Source of the DNA: Saprospiraceae bacterium
GTDB taxonomy: Bacteria > Bacteroidota > Bacteroidia > Chitinophagales > Saprospiraceae
Length of the DNA: 64,000 nt
NCBI GenBank assembly: GCA_016715105.1
Contig: JADKBO010000013.1
Location: 62,001-126,000 of the forward strand
Direction: 5' to 3'
Below, in pieces: positions 44,826 through 55,343 of this stretch; position 1 is the stretch's first letter; each line of letters begins with the position of its first letter. The translations under genes were made by a program, and so were the position numbers. The notes beneath the pieces were generated by a model. It was not told the DNA's origin and made no database searches. It saw nothing but the letters and a program-made list of their open reading frames with translations.

Positions 44826-45356
44826 ATGGAGAAGACAAGTACTGCCAAAGTATTGGCAAAAAAAGATGCAGCAAAAGGATTGGATGACCTCTTCATGGAC
44901 TCCTTGAAAGACATTTATTGGGCTGAAAAAGCTTTGACTAAATCATTGCCTAAGATGATGTCAAATTCTACTAATACCAAACTAAAAAAAGGTCTGGAAA
45001 GTCATTTATCTGAAACGAAAGAACACGTTACAAGACTGGAAAATGTTTTTGAGTTGCTGGGTGAAAAAGCACAAGCGAAAAAGTGTGATGCTATGGTTGG
45101 AATTTTGGAAGAAGGCAATGGCATATTAGAAGAAACTCAGGTTGGTGCAGTTAGAGATGCGGGTATCATTTCTGCATGCCAGAAAGTAGAACACTATGAA
45201 ATTGCTGCTTATGGCACACTGGTTGCTTTTGCGAATCAATTGGGTCACAAATCTGTTTCAAAAATTCTATCCTCCACATTAAAAGAAGAATATGCTGCCA
45301 ATGATCATCTTACTGGCCTGGCAGTACCGGAAATTAATGTGAGTGCAGATAATTAA
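44826..45356 (+). CDS. DUF892 ferritin-like stress protein (YciE/YciF family)
   Basis: A 176-residue four-helix bundle. LDDLFMDSLKDIYWAEKALTKSLPKM is the standard family opening, ESHLSETKEHVTRLE and CQKVEHYEIAAYGTLVAFA supply the Glu and His residues expected for a di-iron site, and LKEEYAANDHLTGLA closes it. Found in bacteria as an oxidative or general stress protein; an iron-related role is inferred from the fold. Lysine-rich N-terminal tail of about 18 residues. Followed by a strong terminator. Confidence 0.92.
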   Translation: MEKTSTAKVLAKKDAAKGLDDLFMDSLKDIYWAEKALTKSLPKMMSNSTNTKLKKGLESHLSETKEHVTRLENVFELLGEKAQAKKCDAMVGILEEGNGILEETQVGAVRDAGIISACQKVEHYEIAAYGTLVAFANQLGHKSVSKILSSTLKEEYAANDHLTGLAVPEINVSADN

Positions 45357-45381
45357 TTATAATAACCTTTGTGTTAATCAT

Positions 45382-45412
45382 GCCGGGTACCAAATAGGGT
45401 GCTCGGCTTTTT
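45382..45412 (+). terminator. Intrinsic terminator after the DUF892 gene
   Basis: GCCGGGTACC (45382-45391) pairs with GGTGCTCGGC (45398-45407) using two G-U pairs; loop AAATAG-like, then five T. Confidence 0.85.
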
Positions 45413-45484
45413 AATTATCCTTAATAACAGACTTTCATTAGTTCGCAATTTATGAAAATCGCACAACAACAAAGTTTTATTAAA

Positions 45485-45531
45485 AAAAAGGTCAAGAATT
45501 TTCTATCAATATAAAAATTCTTGACCTTTTT
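45485..45531 (-). terminator. Intrinsic terminator after the PNPOx-like gene
   Basis: AAAAGGTCAAGAATTTT pairs with AAAATTCTTGACCTTTT across a 12-base loop; T-runs on both strands allow two-way use, but it lies just past the minus-strand stop at 45550. Confidence 0.85.
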
Positions 45532-45549
45532 GCGTTTTAAAAGTGCTTT

Positions 45550-46074
45550 CTAAACTTCTAGGCTTCCTTCTATTCCACCATCTTCACTTTTCGTTCCTGT
45601 CAAGGCCATGAAACTCATTTTTATGAAACTGATGATTTTACCATTCTTGGTGTCCCAGTAGTCAGAATCATCTGGAACTACTGATATTATAGAGACTGTC
45701 GGATCGTCCTTACCGTCAAACCAGGCATTGGCAAAATTTGTCCAGTATTTTTCTATCAAAGCTTTATCAGTGTGAATGGTTGCCTTTCCACTCACCACTA
45801 AAAATTCATAAGAACTGTTATTCTGGAAATAAAGACATACCCTTGGGTCAGTTTGTATTTCTGCATTTTTGTGACTTTCAGTAGAACTGATAAACCAAAG
45901 TCTACCCTGATCGTCTACTTCCTGCAAGGCCATTGGTCTGGAAGTATGGGGATAGCTTGATACATTGGTGGAAAACATACAATTTCTTGACTTTTCAGCC
46001 AATTCCTTGAGTTTTTCAACAGCTTCTTTATTAAATAGATCTTGTCGCGGTGATTGCTTGTCAGAGTGCATCAT
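45550..46074 (-). CDS. Pyridoxamine 5'-phosphate oxidase-like flavoprotein (general stress protein 26 type)
   Basis: A 174-residue split-barrel protein. NCMFSTNVSSYPHTSRPMALQEVDDQG, then RLWFISSTESHKNAEI and DPRVCLYFQN, are the recognisable FMN-binding barrel segments of the general stress protein 26 (PNPOx-like) family. EKYWTNFANAWFDGKDDPTV follows, and the C-terminal extension TGTKSEDG is usual. It probably binds FMN or F420-like cofactor; the reaction is unknown. It is convergent with the DUF892 gene, also stress-linked, with a terminator for each. Confidence 0.9.
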   Translation of the reverse strand: MMHSDKQSPRQDLFNKEAVEKLKELAEKSRNCMFSTNVSSYPHTSRPMALQEVDDQGRLWFISSTESHKNAEIQTDPRVCLYFQNNSSYEFLVVSGKATIHTDKALIEKYWTNFANAWFDGKDDPTVSIISVVPDDSDYWDTKNGKIISFIKMSFMALTGTKSEDGGIEGSLEV

Positions 46075-46454
46075 TAATTTTTTTTGATTGCCATTAAGAC
46101 GAATGAATCAACAAAATTGTTTGATGCAGTATTTTAAAAACTTAAACAGAAAAGTATTCACATAACTATATAATCATAAATTAAATTTGGACCAAATTTC
46201 TCCCATATGACCAAAAATAAAAATCAGGAATAAATTAAATAAACTGAATGCTGAGGAATTGTATTAAAGTCAAAAATTCGATCCTTAATCTCCCTTCGAA
46301 AATTTTATCAAACAGATTTTATTTACCTCAAAAGCTTACTCTTCCACATGCGGCGACGGCCTCCCTTAAAACCCTCGAAACTTTTAGTCAGTAAAATTAA
46401 AAAATATTCGACTACCTCAACAATTTAATCTAGCGCAAATGAAATAAACCTTTG
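46075..46454. other. Intergenic region, nothing coding seen
   Basis: About 380 AT-rich bases between the PNPOx-like gene and the end of the adhesin-like gene; no open frame, repeat or RNA that I can support. Confidence 0.5.
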
Positions 46455-46476
46455 TCAATTGAAGAAACTCAATTGA
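46455..46476 (-). terminator. Possible hairpin terminator after the adhesin-like gene
   Basis: TCAATTGA-AGAAAC-TCAATTGA: an eight-base stem four bases past the stop codon. No clear T-run, so weak. Confidence 0.4.
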
Positions 46477-46479
46477 TCC

Positions 46480-49400
46480 TTACCTCACCAACGTAATAGT
46501 ACCAGTAAATACCTTCTTCCTTGCTGCTGCCTCATCGGCTCGTTTGACAAACTCTACATCCACTTCATACACAAACACACCAGGATTCAGTTGGGTACCT
46601 TTGAAAGTGCCGTCCCATGAAGTCTCTTCATCCAGACCAGCTTCATCTGCGGCTTCAAACAATTTATTGCCCCATCGATCAAAAATGCGAATGCCCAAAA
46701 CTTTGTCCACGCCCCTGCCAATAGTCACATGCCAAGCGTTGTTTTTATCGTCAGCATTGTCTGTTCCTGGTCTGAATATATTTGGGACAAAAACATTTTC
46801 TTTTTCATTGACCCTGATCGTGATCTCATCTGAAGCCAAACAACCATCCACACTTACAGCATCAGCTCGCAAAGTGAATGCACCTATTTGCGCAATCCTA
46901 ACGTTGACACATGAATTGTCCATACAATCGACATTGACAGCATCAGCCCAAACCACACTTTCGATATTGCCACCATTTACAACTTCTACCATGATCTCTG
47001 GCATATCATCTCCAATATTAAAAGTGATGTCTTCACCCAAGTCTATCTCAAAAGTTTCAGGAACACCAATGGTAAAAGAGGTATCAAATCTACAGCCATC
47101 AGAATCATAAACCTGCATAAAATAATCCCCTGGCAATAATTCAACGCACTCTGTGATATCCTGTGGTGCGCCGAAATCAATACCAAAACGATATCCTCTT
47201 CCATTACCACCAGTCACATTGGTAGGATTGATGCAAATCTTCTCTCCAATACATTTGGGGTCCTCAAAAGCCACAACATCCGCTGTGACTTGCATATTGA
47301 AATCAAGGGTGTGTTCTAATGTATCAGCACAACCGACCGCATTTCTTCCGATGATGTTGTAAGTACCAGGAGCAAGATCAGTTCCTACTGGCCCTACAAT
47401 AGAATCTCCATTGAATGTATATTTTACAGGTCCAGAACCATCTTGTACCAATAAACCAATGGTACCACTGGTTACAACTGCTTTGCAAGTATTATCTGAA
47501 GTAGTCAGTGGATCTATCTCGAGTGAAAAAACTTTAGCATCCGTAATCCTCACCGTATCAAAAATGGGACAATTGAGATTGCCGTTGACGTTGACCAAAT
47601 ATTGGTATGTACCGATGCCTACATTGGTTGCGATTGGACCGGTTTGTGCAACACTGTCTATATTCCAGATTACATTTACTACGTCAGCACTGTCTCTTTT
47701 TTGAATATTTAGAGTAATGGTACCATCTTTGGCTTCCAAACAAGAAGGGATCGTAAAACTGGAAACAATGGTCGGCAATTGTGCTTCGGGAATATTCACT
47801 GTGATGGTGTCAGATACACAACCAGTAGAATCCAAAGCAAAAACAGTGTTTGCACCAAAAGGCAAGTTTTGAGCCAAAGGTCCTCGCTCTGAGTTACTCC
47901 ATTGATATCTATAGGTAGAACCTAAACCACCAGACACAGTTACCGCTGCCCTACCATCAGGACTTCCTTGGTTACAACTGACTCCTCTTACAGAAGCTGG
48001 GTCAAGAGCTATATTTAGTGGTGCTGGAGCGGTGAGTTCAAAAGTAGTATCATAACCACAATTTGATCCATCTGTTATTCTCAAATCATAGAGCCCCGGG
48101 GATAAACCAGAAACGGATGAGGTCGTGGACAAAACAGTATTAGTACCACTGACTGCCCAAGTATATGAAAATCCAGATGTACCTCCTAAAATCGTGTCAA
48201 TGTCAATGGTTCCGGTAGTGCTGCCTATATTTGCACCACATGAAGGATCAAATTTTGTCGTGAAAACTCGATAATTGACGATTTCTGGTAGGATGATACT
48301 GTCTACTTGAGCACATCGACCTTGATCAGAGATAGTAACGAGGTATTTACCTGCCGCTTTTGTTACCAATCTTGCGGTTGTATCGCCATTACTCCATAAA
48401 ATATTGGCATTTGGATTATTGGTGTACACTTCCAAAATACCACTTGCACCACACAAAATGGTGTCTATCACTTTTATGGAATCAATTTTCAGCACATTGG
48501 AAGGCTCAATATTGATGTTGAAATTACTGACATTACAATTATTGGCATCCGTCACACTTATATTGTAATTACCACTCACGATGCTATCCAATAAACTGTC
48601 GGTTTTGGTCAAATCTTGAGACCATGTATATAGATAAGGCATGGTACCACCAGTAGCATTGATCAAAATAGAACCCAATGTATCCTGGCAATCTGGTCTG
48701 GAAATAACAGAATCAGCCAAAAATTGGGGTGGTCTGATGATGTTGAAAGTAAGTGTGTCCTTACACTTAGCACTCACATCTTCAACTTCAATAAGAAAAA
48801 CCCCTTCTGGCATCAAAATATCCGGAATCCTGTTAGTTCCTATTTGCCCAGTGTATACAAAAGAAGGGTCTCCAACTCTTTGGATATTGGTCATCACTGG
48901 AGCCAGAAAATTTAAAGTAGTTTGCAGCCTATTCCCAACAGTAATCAGTCCCGGATCTTCAAAACAATTGAAGGAGATGGTATCCTTTTGTAGAAAAATA
49001 GAATCAAAAGTGAATTTCGAGGTGCTATCTGCATTGAACATTGGAATGGTAACTTACAATTTAGCAAATCCTAAATCATAATTTCTGACCCGTATTTTAA
49101 ATTATTTAACCGACCCAAGAAAGGCGGCCCTAGATCTGAGTCACCAAAAGTCTCTAATTGGACCATTGTCAATTTGATATTTGTATAATGGCCTGTTTGT
49201 TTAGGGTGTTCCTCCTGAAATTTCAATTTCAATCTCGCCTCTTTGTCCATCAACGCAACCTATGATTGCGGACTTTAAACTTATGGTATTTTCATCAAAT
49301 GCTGGCGGAGATTGCAGTACAAAGGATGTGTCAATTTCACAACCAGAACGGTCGATGACTTTGACAGAGTAATTTCCAGCTACCAACTGTTGGATGGAAT

Positions 49401-50368
49401 CTTTGATAAATTCAGCACTAGAATTTGATGTATTTACTTGGTTGGTTGACCATATAAAAGTGGGATTTCCTGCCCCACCTGTAGTAGTCACTACTATTTT
49501 TCCTGACTTAGGTCTATTGCCGTTCCCTGGACCATTACAGTCAGGATTTTTGGTCAGATCAACCGTCATAGTAAATTTTTGATTGGTGGAGACAACCACA
49601 CTAGTTGGACCAGTAGACATACCATTTGCATCCGAAATGGTAACCATATAAATATCTTCTGGTAAATTTGTCAAAACTAAGTCCTGCACAATGCCATTAC
49701 CAGATTCGGAATAACCTTTTGCACCAGATATGGTGTAACTATATGGCCCCGTTCCGCCCAAGAATTTTAAGAATATTTTTCCGTCTTCTACAGGTCCAAT
49801 AGACTTATCACAAACTCCAGAAATAATGGTCAGTTGATTACCCATTGGGTTTGACCATGAAGGAACAAAAATCAAGACCAATAGAGTCGGGATTAACTTG
49901 TGTACTATTTCCAGTTAGTGGGTCTTGAAGTGAAAAAGTGGTATTAAATCGATCTGGGTTTATCGAAAAAATGTTGCCGGGTTGGCCCAATGTTCCACAA
50001 AGAATAAATAGCGTATCTCCATCATTAAATGAAGCACCGGGGTGGTCTGAATCCAAAAATCTTAAAACACCTGATCTGAAACTGAGTGAACATTCATCAT
50101 TGAGAATATTCATACATGCTAAGTCCAATGGGTTCTTGGCAGGTATCCTGACCTCCTTTAGTGTAAATGCCAATTCATTGATGTTTAACTCCAAATATGA
50201 GCTTTCATAATCTTTGAAATTTTCAACTAAAATAGGGATGCAAACGTCTGTCCCTGATTCAGTTACGGCCGGACATTCAGAATAAAATCTTACAAATTGC
50301 GCATGACCATTTACACACCAATGAAGGACGAGATAAGTTAGTAAAAATAAACTAATAATGTAGACCAA
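46480..50368 (-). CDS. Giant secreted adhesin-like protein with SprB-type repeats and T9SS gliding-type C-terminal domain (frameshifted here)
   Basis: About 1,295 residues if frames are joined. The N-terminus has a signal (SLFLLTYLVLHWCVNGHAQ) and a cohesin-like beta-sandwich (VCIPILVENFKDYESSYLELNI). Then come SprB-type repeats of 80-100 residues with GGTGPYSYTIS, GGTMPYLYTWS, GGTSGFSYTWA and GNYNISVTDANNC-like endings. The last 90 residues, from ENVFVPNIFRPG through IFDRWGNKLFE and SWDGTFKG to ITLVR, form the gliding-motility-associated C-terminal domain that directs type IX export. Frames break near 49842 and at several points in 49041-49203. It probably acts at the cell surface in adhesion or gliding. 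Confidence 0.82.
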
Positions 50369-50435
50369 AAGTAATTTACTTTATGGCAATCTAATTCCTA
50401 GATCATTTATATTACCCACTCTATTATCGGCATAA

Positions 50436-51215
50436 TCAAAAGACTATGGCGTCTAGTTTAAATGTATCCTTTATGATTTTTTGATAGGCAAGAGCTTCTG
50501 CTCTCGTAGCAAATTCCCCCATGAGCACTTTGTAATAAGAAGATTTGTCAATAGTTTCTTGAAAAACAATCATGGGTTCAATAAATTTTGCATTCAAATC
50601 AATCACCATTTGAGAAGCCGCATCATACGTTTTAAAAACACCCATTTGCAATCTAATGATTTGTTCCTCCCCAGAAACCTTTACTTTAGTTACTTTTTCT
50701 GCATTGTCAAAGGTAGTTTCCGATGTGTTGTATGCCAACTTTCTATCTTTGGGATGAATATTGATTGCTTGTTTTTGATGACTATTTTGACCAGCATCTA
50801 TCACTGTCAAAACTTCTAATAAACGTTTACTGCCCACTGTTTCTTCCAGACGTTCAATCACCCTACCTCGATCATCTAAAATAATGATGGTCGGTAATAC
50901 CTTCACATCAAACTTACTTTTTAATGCGAAACCATCTAAATCATCAATGTTTACTTTAATAGAAATGTATTTTTCACCAAGTGCATCCACCACCTGTTGA
51001 TCTTTGAATGTAGTTTCATCCATCCACTTGCATGGTGCACACCAAGGGGCATAAAAATCAATCAATAATGGTTTTTGCTCTAAGGCGGCTTGCTTTTGTG
51101 CAATATCAAATTGCTGAATTGAAAAAGGCACTTGCCTGGCAAAACTTGGTTGGATGCAAAAAACAAAAAGAAAACAGCTAGCAGCGAATGTCGTTCTCAG
51201 ATTTATGTTCTTCAT
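50436..51215 (-). CDS. Thioredoxin-SPOR fusion protein, secreted
   Basis: A 259-residue protein with a signal peptide ending near SFARQ. The thioredoxin domain (about residues 30-135) has the active site APWCAPCK in LIDFYAPWCAPCKWMDE and the cis-Pro in KVLPTIII. After a polar linker comes a SPOR domain (residues 185-259: IRLQMGVFKTYDAASQMVIDL, SSYYKVLMGEFATRAEALAY). SPOR binds glycan strands stripped of peptides at division sites, so the fusion would bring a disulfide reductase or isomerase to the cell wall. This pairing is unusual to me. Confidence 0.88.
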   Translation of the reverse strand: MKNINLRTTFAASCFLFVFCIQPSFARQVPFSIQQFDIAQKQAALEQKPLLIDFYAPWCAPCKWMDETTFKDQQVVDALGEKYISIKVNIDDLDGFALKSKFDVKVLPTIIILDDRGRVIERLEETVGSKRLLEVLTVIDAGQNSHQKQAINIHPKDRKLAYNTSETTFDNAEKVTKVKVSGEEQIIRLQMGVFKTYDAASQMVIDLNAKFIEPMIVFQETIDKSSYYKVLMGEFATRAEALAYQKIIKDTFKLDAIVF

Positions 51216-51263
51216 GTTTTAACTTGTTTTTAAAACGCTCAAAAACTGATTGCTCAGTTGGTG

Positions 51264-51286
51264 GAAAGGAACATTCAATTCCTTTC
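51264..51286. promoter_or_regulatory. Inverted repeat upstream of the thioredoxin-SPOR gene
   Basis: GAAAGGAA (51264-51271) and TTCCTTTC (51279-51286) around CATTCAA. It could be an operator or a leader hairpin. The rest of the gap to 51600 is AT-rich with no gene seen. Confidence 0.4.
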
Positions 51287-51603
51287 AAATGATGAAATTA
51301 CATAAAGTATAATCTCCATAATTTCAACTACTTATGTGAAATGCAAATTCTATACCAAAATCTAAAAAACAATATTTTATATTATTATATTATGTGTATT
51401 TTATTGATTTTTAATAGTTTAAGCCCGTAAATAGCTTTTAGATTTTTTATTATTCGATGAGGTCATCAGTAATGATATCTAAGTCAATAAACATACTGTA
51501 TTAAGTGAAGAATAGTTTTGATTAATTGTCGGTTTTTAGCATGTAATGACGAGCATCCTTTCAATCAAAAATGTTGTTGTTTCGGAATTCAAAAAATAAT
51601 CCA

Positions 51604-51611
51604 TACATTTG
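51604..51611 (+). promoter_or_regulatory. Promoter -7 box for fabH-efp-acc operon
   Basis: Perfect TACATTTG with TTG at 51577-51579 (24 bases upstream); ATG 20 bases downstream. Supports the start at 51632. Confidence 0.6.
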
Positions 51612-51631
51612 CGCCGCGAAAAAAAGCAAGA

Positions 51632-52630
51632 ATGACCAAATTTACTGCAGCTATTACCTCTGTAGGTGGATATGTCCCCAAAGATATTTTGACCAATGAG
51701 GATTTGGCAAAAATGGTAGACACTTCAGATGAGTGGATCACTTCAAGGACCGGAATTAAAGAAAGGCACATCATCAAAGAAAAAGGCATAGCAGCCTCTG
51801 ATCTTGGTGTTGAGGCTGTAAAGATTGCCTTGGAGAAAAGGAATATGGATCCCTCCGAGATCGACTTATTGATCTGTGCAACCATCTCACCAGATATGAG
51901 AGTTCCAGATACAGCCAATACCATATTGGACAAAATCGGAGCCAAAAATGCTTGGGGTTTTGACATCAACGCTGCTTGTTCAGGCTTTTTATTTGCTTTG
52001 ACAACAGGTGCCCAATTCATAGAAAGTGGCATGCACAAAAAGGTGGTCGTTGTAGGAAGTGATGTGATGAGTACTGTTGTGGATTACACAGATCGCACAA
52101 CCTGTATTTTGTTTGGTGATGGCGCTGGTGCAGTAATCCTTGAAGCTTCTGAAGAGGGTTTTGGCCTACAAGACAGCGTGCTTAGGGGGGATGGATCTGG
52201 AAGAAACATGCTCAATATCAAAGCAGGAGGATCTTTGATGCCCATCACAAATGAAATTCTGGAAGGAAAAGATATGTACATTTATCAAGATGGCAAATCT
52301 GTTTTTAAAGCAGCAGTAAATGGTATGTCTGGCGCAATCAATCAATTGATGGCTCGCAATGACCTTGCTAAAGAGGACATCAGCTGGATTGTTCCACATC
52401 AAGCAAATAAGAGAATCATCAACTCTATCGGAGAATATTTAGATTTTCCAATGGAAAAAGTGATGACCAACATTGCCAAATATGGCAATACCACAGCCGC
52501 TACCCTACCACTTTGTTTATTTGACTATGAATCTCAACTGAAAAAGGGAGATAAGTTGGTCTTCACTGCATTTGGTGGCGGTTTCACTTGGGGCGCCAGT
52601 TATTTAATTTGGGCCTACGACGGCCAATAA
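51632..52630 (+). CDS. fabH: Beta-ketoacyl-ACP synthase III
   Basis: A 332-residue enzyme that starts fatty acid chains by joining acetyl-CoA and malonyl-ACP. The catalytic triad is visible: Cys in INAACSGFLFAL, His in VPHQANKRI and Asn in KYGNTTAAT. The opening AAITSVGGYVPKDILTNEDLA and SDEWITSRTGIKERH are standard. The frame extends upstream to 51518, but those residues come before the promoter box, so ATG 51632 is used. First gene of the cluster with efp, accB and accC, an arrangement common in Bacteroidota. Confidence 0.97.
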   Translation: MTKFTAAITSVGGYVPKDILTNEDLAKMVDTSDEWITSRTGIKERHIIKEKGIAASDLGVEAVKIALEKRNMDPSEIDLLICATISPDMRVPDTANTILDKIGAKNAWGFDINAACSGFLFALTTGAQFIESGMHKKVVVVGSDVMSTVVDYTDRTTCILFGDGAGAVILEASEEGFGLQDSVLRGDGSGRNMLNIKAGGSLMPITNEILEGKDMYIYQDGKSVFKAAVNGMSGAINQLMARNDLAKEDISWIVPHQANKRIINSIGEYLDFPMEKVMTNIAKYGNTTAATLPLCLFDYESQLKKGDKLVFTAFGGGFTWGASYLIWAYDGQ

Positions 52631-52664
52631 TCTCAATCCTAGCAATAAAATTAAAATTTACATA

Positions 52665-53231
52665 ATGGCTTCAACATCAGATATTAGAAATGGAATGTGT
52701 CTTGAAATGAACAATGACATCTATTCTATCGTAGAATTTTTGCACGTGAAACCTGGAAAAGGAGCTGCATTTGTACGCACTAAACTCAAATCACTTACCA
52801 GTGGCAAAGTGGTTGACAATACTTGGGTAGTTGGTCATAAAATCGACGAAGTAAGGGTTGAGCGCAGAAAGTTCCAATATTTATACATGGATGATATGGG
52901 TTATAACTTTATGGACAATGATACTTTTGAGCAAGTGAGCTTAAAGGCAGAAATGTTGGAAAGACCCAATTTATTGAAAGAAGGAAGTGAAATAGAAATA
53001 CTATTTCATGCTGAAAAAGATATTCCTCTTACAGCTGATATGCCTTCTCACGTTACCTTGCAAGTTACTTATACCGAACCAGGAGTAAGGGGAGATACCG
53101 CAACCAACGTTACCAAAGCTGCAACTGTAGAAACTGGAGCAGAAGTAAAGGTTCCTATTTTCATCAATGAAGGTGACAAGATAAAAATCGACACTAGAAC
53201 AGGTGCTTATCTTGAAAGAGTAAGAGAATAA
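52665..53231 (+). CDS. efp: Elongation factor P
   Basis: A 188-residue three-barrel protein of exactly family length. The tip loop carrying the modifiable or contact residue reads KPGKGAAFVRTKLK, with Lys in the GKG position; whether it is modified cannot be told, and no modification gene is nearby. The signature DTRTGAYLERV is at the C-terminus. EF-P relieves ribosome stalling at polyproline. It lies 34 bases after fabH and 170 bases before accB in the same direction. Confidence 0.97.
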   Translation: MASTSDIRNGMCLEMNNDIYSIVEFLHVKPGKGAAFVRTKLKSLTSGKVVDNTWVVGHKIDEVRVERRKFQYLYMDDMGYNFMDNDTFEQVSLKAEMLERPNLLKEGSEIEILFHAEKDIPLTADMPSHVTLQVTYTEPGVRGDTATNVTKAATVETGAEVKVPIFINEGDKIKIDTRTGAYLERVRE

Positions 53232-53401
53232 GAATTTGACCTTGTAAATTCCTTGAAATAATTTTTTTTGTATTAAAACTGCTTTGAATTAGAAAGCAAA
53301 GTAATTTTTAAACTATTTTGGAGGGCACAATTAGTATGCAAAGCAAGCTATTTGTTACTTTTGAAATGGATTTCAACTAAAAGCTCATCAAATTATCACT
53401 T

Positions 53402-53887
53402 ATGAATTTTAAAGAACTAACAGAACTCATTAAACTCATTGACAAATCTGACCTTGCTGAGTTTAAATACAAAGCGGATAATGTAGACATACAAATACGT
53501 CATAATAAGTATTATAAAAATGCAACTCAGATTTCTAGTGGCGTACAGATGATGGCGGCACCAGCGGTCCAGACGGTTCAATCGCCTAGTGTTTCTACCC
53601 CAGCGGTTGAGAAAACAGAGAGTGCACCAAAAGTAGAATCAGCCAGTAAGTTGGTGGAAGTAAAGTCTCCGATGGTTGGAACTTTCTACAGATCTCCAGG
53701 TCCTGATAAAGCCAATTTTGTATCTGTGGGTGACAGTATTTCTGCGGGTTCGGTTTTGTGTATCATTGAAGCAATGAAGTTGTTTAATGAAATCGAGTCA
53801 GAGGTGAGCGGTAAAATCGTAAAAGTCATGGTGGAAGACGCAACACCAGTAGAATACGATCAAGTTTTATTTTTAGTTGAGCCGTAG
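53402..53887 (+). CDS. accB: Acetyl-CoA carboxylase biotin carboxyl carrier protein
   Basis: A 161-residue protein. An N-terminal 40 residues (FKELTELIKLIDKSDLAEF) pack on the carboxylase, followed by an Ala/Pro/Val-rich linker to about residue 85. The biotinyl domain is VKSPMVGTFYRSPGPDKANFVSVG and EAMKLFNEIE, with the biotinylated Lys126. It carries carboxybiotin between AccC and AccA/AccD. Its own start is ATG 53402. accC follows 40 bases later, completing the biotin carboxylase half of the complex. Confidence 0.97.
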   Translation: MNFKELTELIKLIDKSDLAEFKYKADNVDIQIRHNKYYKNATQISSGVQMMAAPAVQTVQSPSVSTPAVEKTESAPKVESASKLVEVKSPMVGTFYRSPGPDKANFVSVGDSISAGSVLCIIEAMKLFNEIESEVSGKIVKVMVEDATPVEYDQVLFLVEP

Positions 53888-53927
53888 TCATCAAATAGTT
53901 TAGTCTATTTAAATAACAGAAGGATTC

Positions 53928-55274
53928 ATGTTTAAAAAAATATTAATCGCCAATAGAGGTGAAATTGCATTGAGAATCATTCGTACGTGCAAAGAAATGG
54001 GCATCAAAACGGTTGCTATTTATAGTACAGCTGATAGAGAAAGCTTACACGTGCGATTTGCAGACGAAGCTGTTTGTATAGGTCCACCACCATCTGTTGA
54101 TTCCTACCTCAATATTCCAAAAATCATGGCAGCGGTAGAAATAACTGATGCTGATGCCATACATCCAGGTTATGGTTTCCTTTCTGAGAACGCTAAGTTT
54201 GCAGAGATTTGCCAGCAATATGGAGTGAAATTTATAGGTCCAACTTCTGAGCAAATTACGAAGATGGGTGATAAAATAACTGCCAAAGAAACCATGATTA
54301 AGGCTGGAGTGCCTGTTGTACCCGGTTCTGAAGGTTTGCTCAAAGATGTGAAAGATGCCATTAAAACGGCAGCAAAAATCGGTTATCCCGTCATCATGAA
54401 AGCTACTGCAGGTGGTGGTGGCAAAGGTATGAGGGTTGTATGGAAAGAAGAAGACTTAGAAGATAACTGGAATAAGGCCAAACAAGAATCCAAGGCTTCT
54501 TTTGGCAATGATGGCCTTTACATGGAGAAATTCATAGAAGAACCTCGCCACATAGAATTCCAAATCATTGGTGACCAATTTGGCACGGTCATACACCTTT
54601 CAGAGCGTGATTGCTCGATTCAAAGAAGGCATCAAAAATTAGTAGAAGAAAGTCCATCTCCGTTCATGACTCCTGAATTGCGTGAGCGCATGGGTGATGC
54701 AGCGGTAAAAGCTGGAAAGTCCATCAAGTACGAAGGAGTAGGTACAATCGAATTTTTGGTAGATAAATATCGCAATTTCTACTTCATGGAAATGAATACA
54801 CGGATACAGGTTGAACATCCAGTAACCGAAGAAGTCATCGATCGCGATTTGATCAAAGAACAAATAAAAGTTGCAGCAGGCGAAAAACTTGCTGGCCACA
54901 ATTATATCCCTGAGATGCATGCCATGGAATGCCGTATAAACGCAGAAGATGTTTATAAAGATTTCAGACCAAGTCCGGGAAAAATCACCTCATTTCACAG
55001 TCCAAAAGGGCATGGTGTACGGGTGGATACCCACGTGTATGCAGGTTATACTGTTCCTTCCAACTATGACTCCATGATTGCCAAACTCATTTGTAAGGCA
55101 GCCACAAGAGAAGAATGTATCAAGAAAATGGCGCGTGCATTAGATGAGTTTATCATCGAAGGCATCAAGACTACCGTTCCTTTTCATCAAGCGCTTATGA
55201 AGGATGAGCAATTTAAACTTGGTAACTTCAATACAGGATTTTTAAATAGCTTCGTTCTTACTGAAAGTGAATAA
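53928..55274 (+). CDS. accC: Acetyl-CoA carboxylase biotin carboxylase subunit
   Basis: A 448-residue ATP-grasp enzyme that carboxylates the biotin on AccB. The N-terminal ANRGEIALRIIRTCKEMG, IHPGYGFLSENA, the glycine-rich loop TAGGGGKGMR, the catalytic HLSERDCSIQRRHQK and FLEMNTRIQVEHPVTE-like segment (here FMEMNTRIQVEHPVTE) are complete. Length is as in E. coli AccC, so it is a stand-alone biotin carboxylase, not a pyruvate carboxylase. Ends the fabH operon; the ABC exporter begins 69 bases further. Confidence 0.97.
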   Translation: MFKKILIANRGEIALRIIRTCKEMGIKTVAIYSTADRESLHVRFADEAVCIGPPPSVDSYLNIPKIMAAVEITDADAIHPGYGFLSENAKFAEICQQYGVKFIGPTSEQITKMGDKITAKETMIKAGVPVVPGSEGLLKDVKDAIKTAAKIGYPVIMKATAGGGGKGMRVVWKEEDLEDNWNKAKQESKASFGNDGLYMEKFIEEPRHIEFQIIGDQFGTVIHLSERDCSIQRRHQKLVEESPSPFMTPELRERMGDAAVKAGKSIKYEGVGTIEFLVDKYRNFYFMEMNTRIQVEHPVTEEVIDRDLIKEQIKVAAGEKLAGHNYIPEMHAMECRINAEDVYKDFRPSPGKITSFHSPKGHGVRVDTHVYAGYTVPSNYDSMIAKLICKAATREECIKKMARALDEFIIEGIKTTVPFHQALMKDEQFKLGNFNTGFLNSFVLTESE

Positions 55275-55343
55275 TTATATGGAGATTCCAAACCATTCAA
55301 TTTTTGGGATCTTACATTATTCTTCATCAAAATGCTGTAATCA

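Noticed and set aside
46544..49081. Plus-strand ORFs across the adhesin-like gene
   Set aside because: They are antisense shadows of a long repetitive coding sequence; the minus-strand translation shows clear domains.
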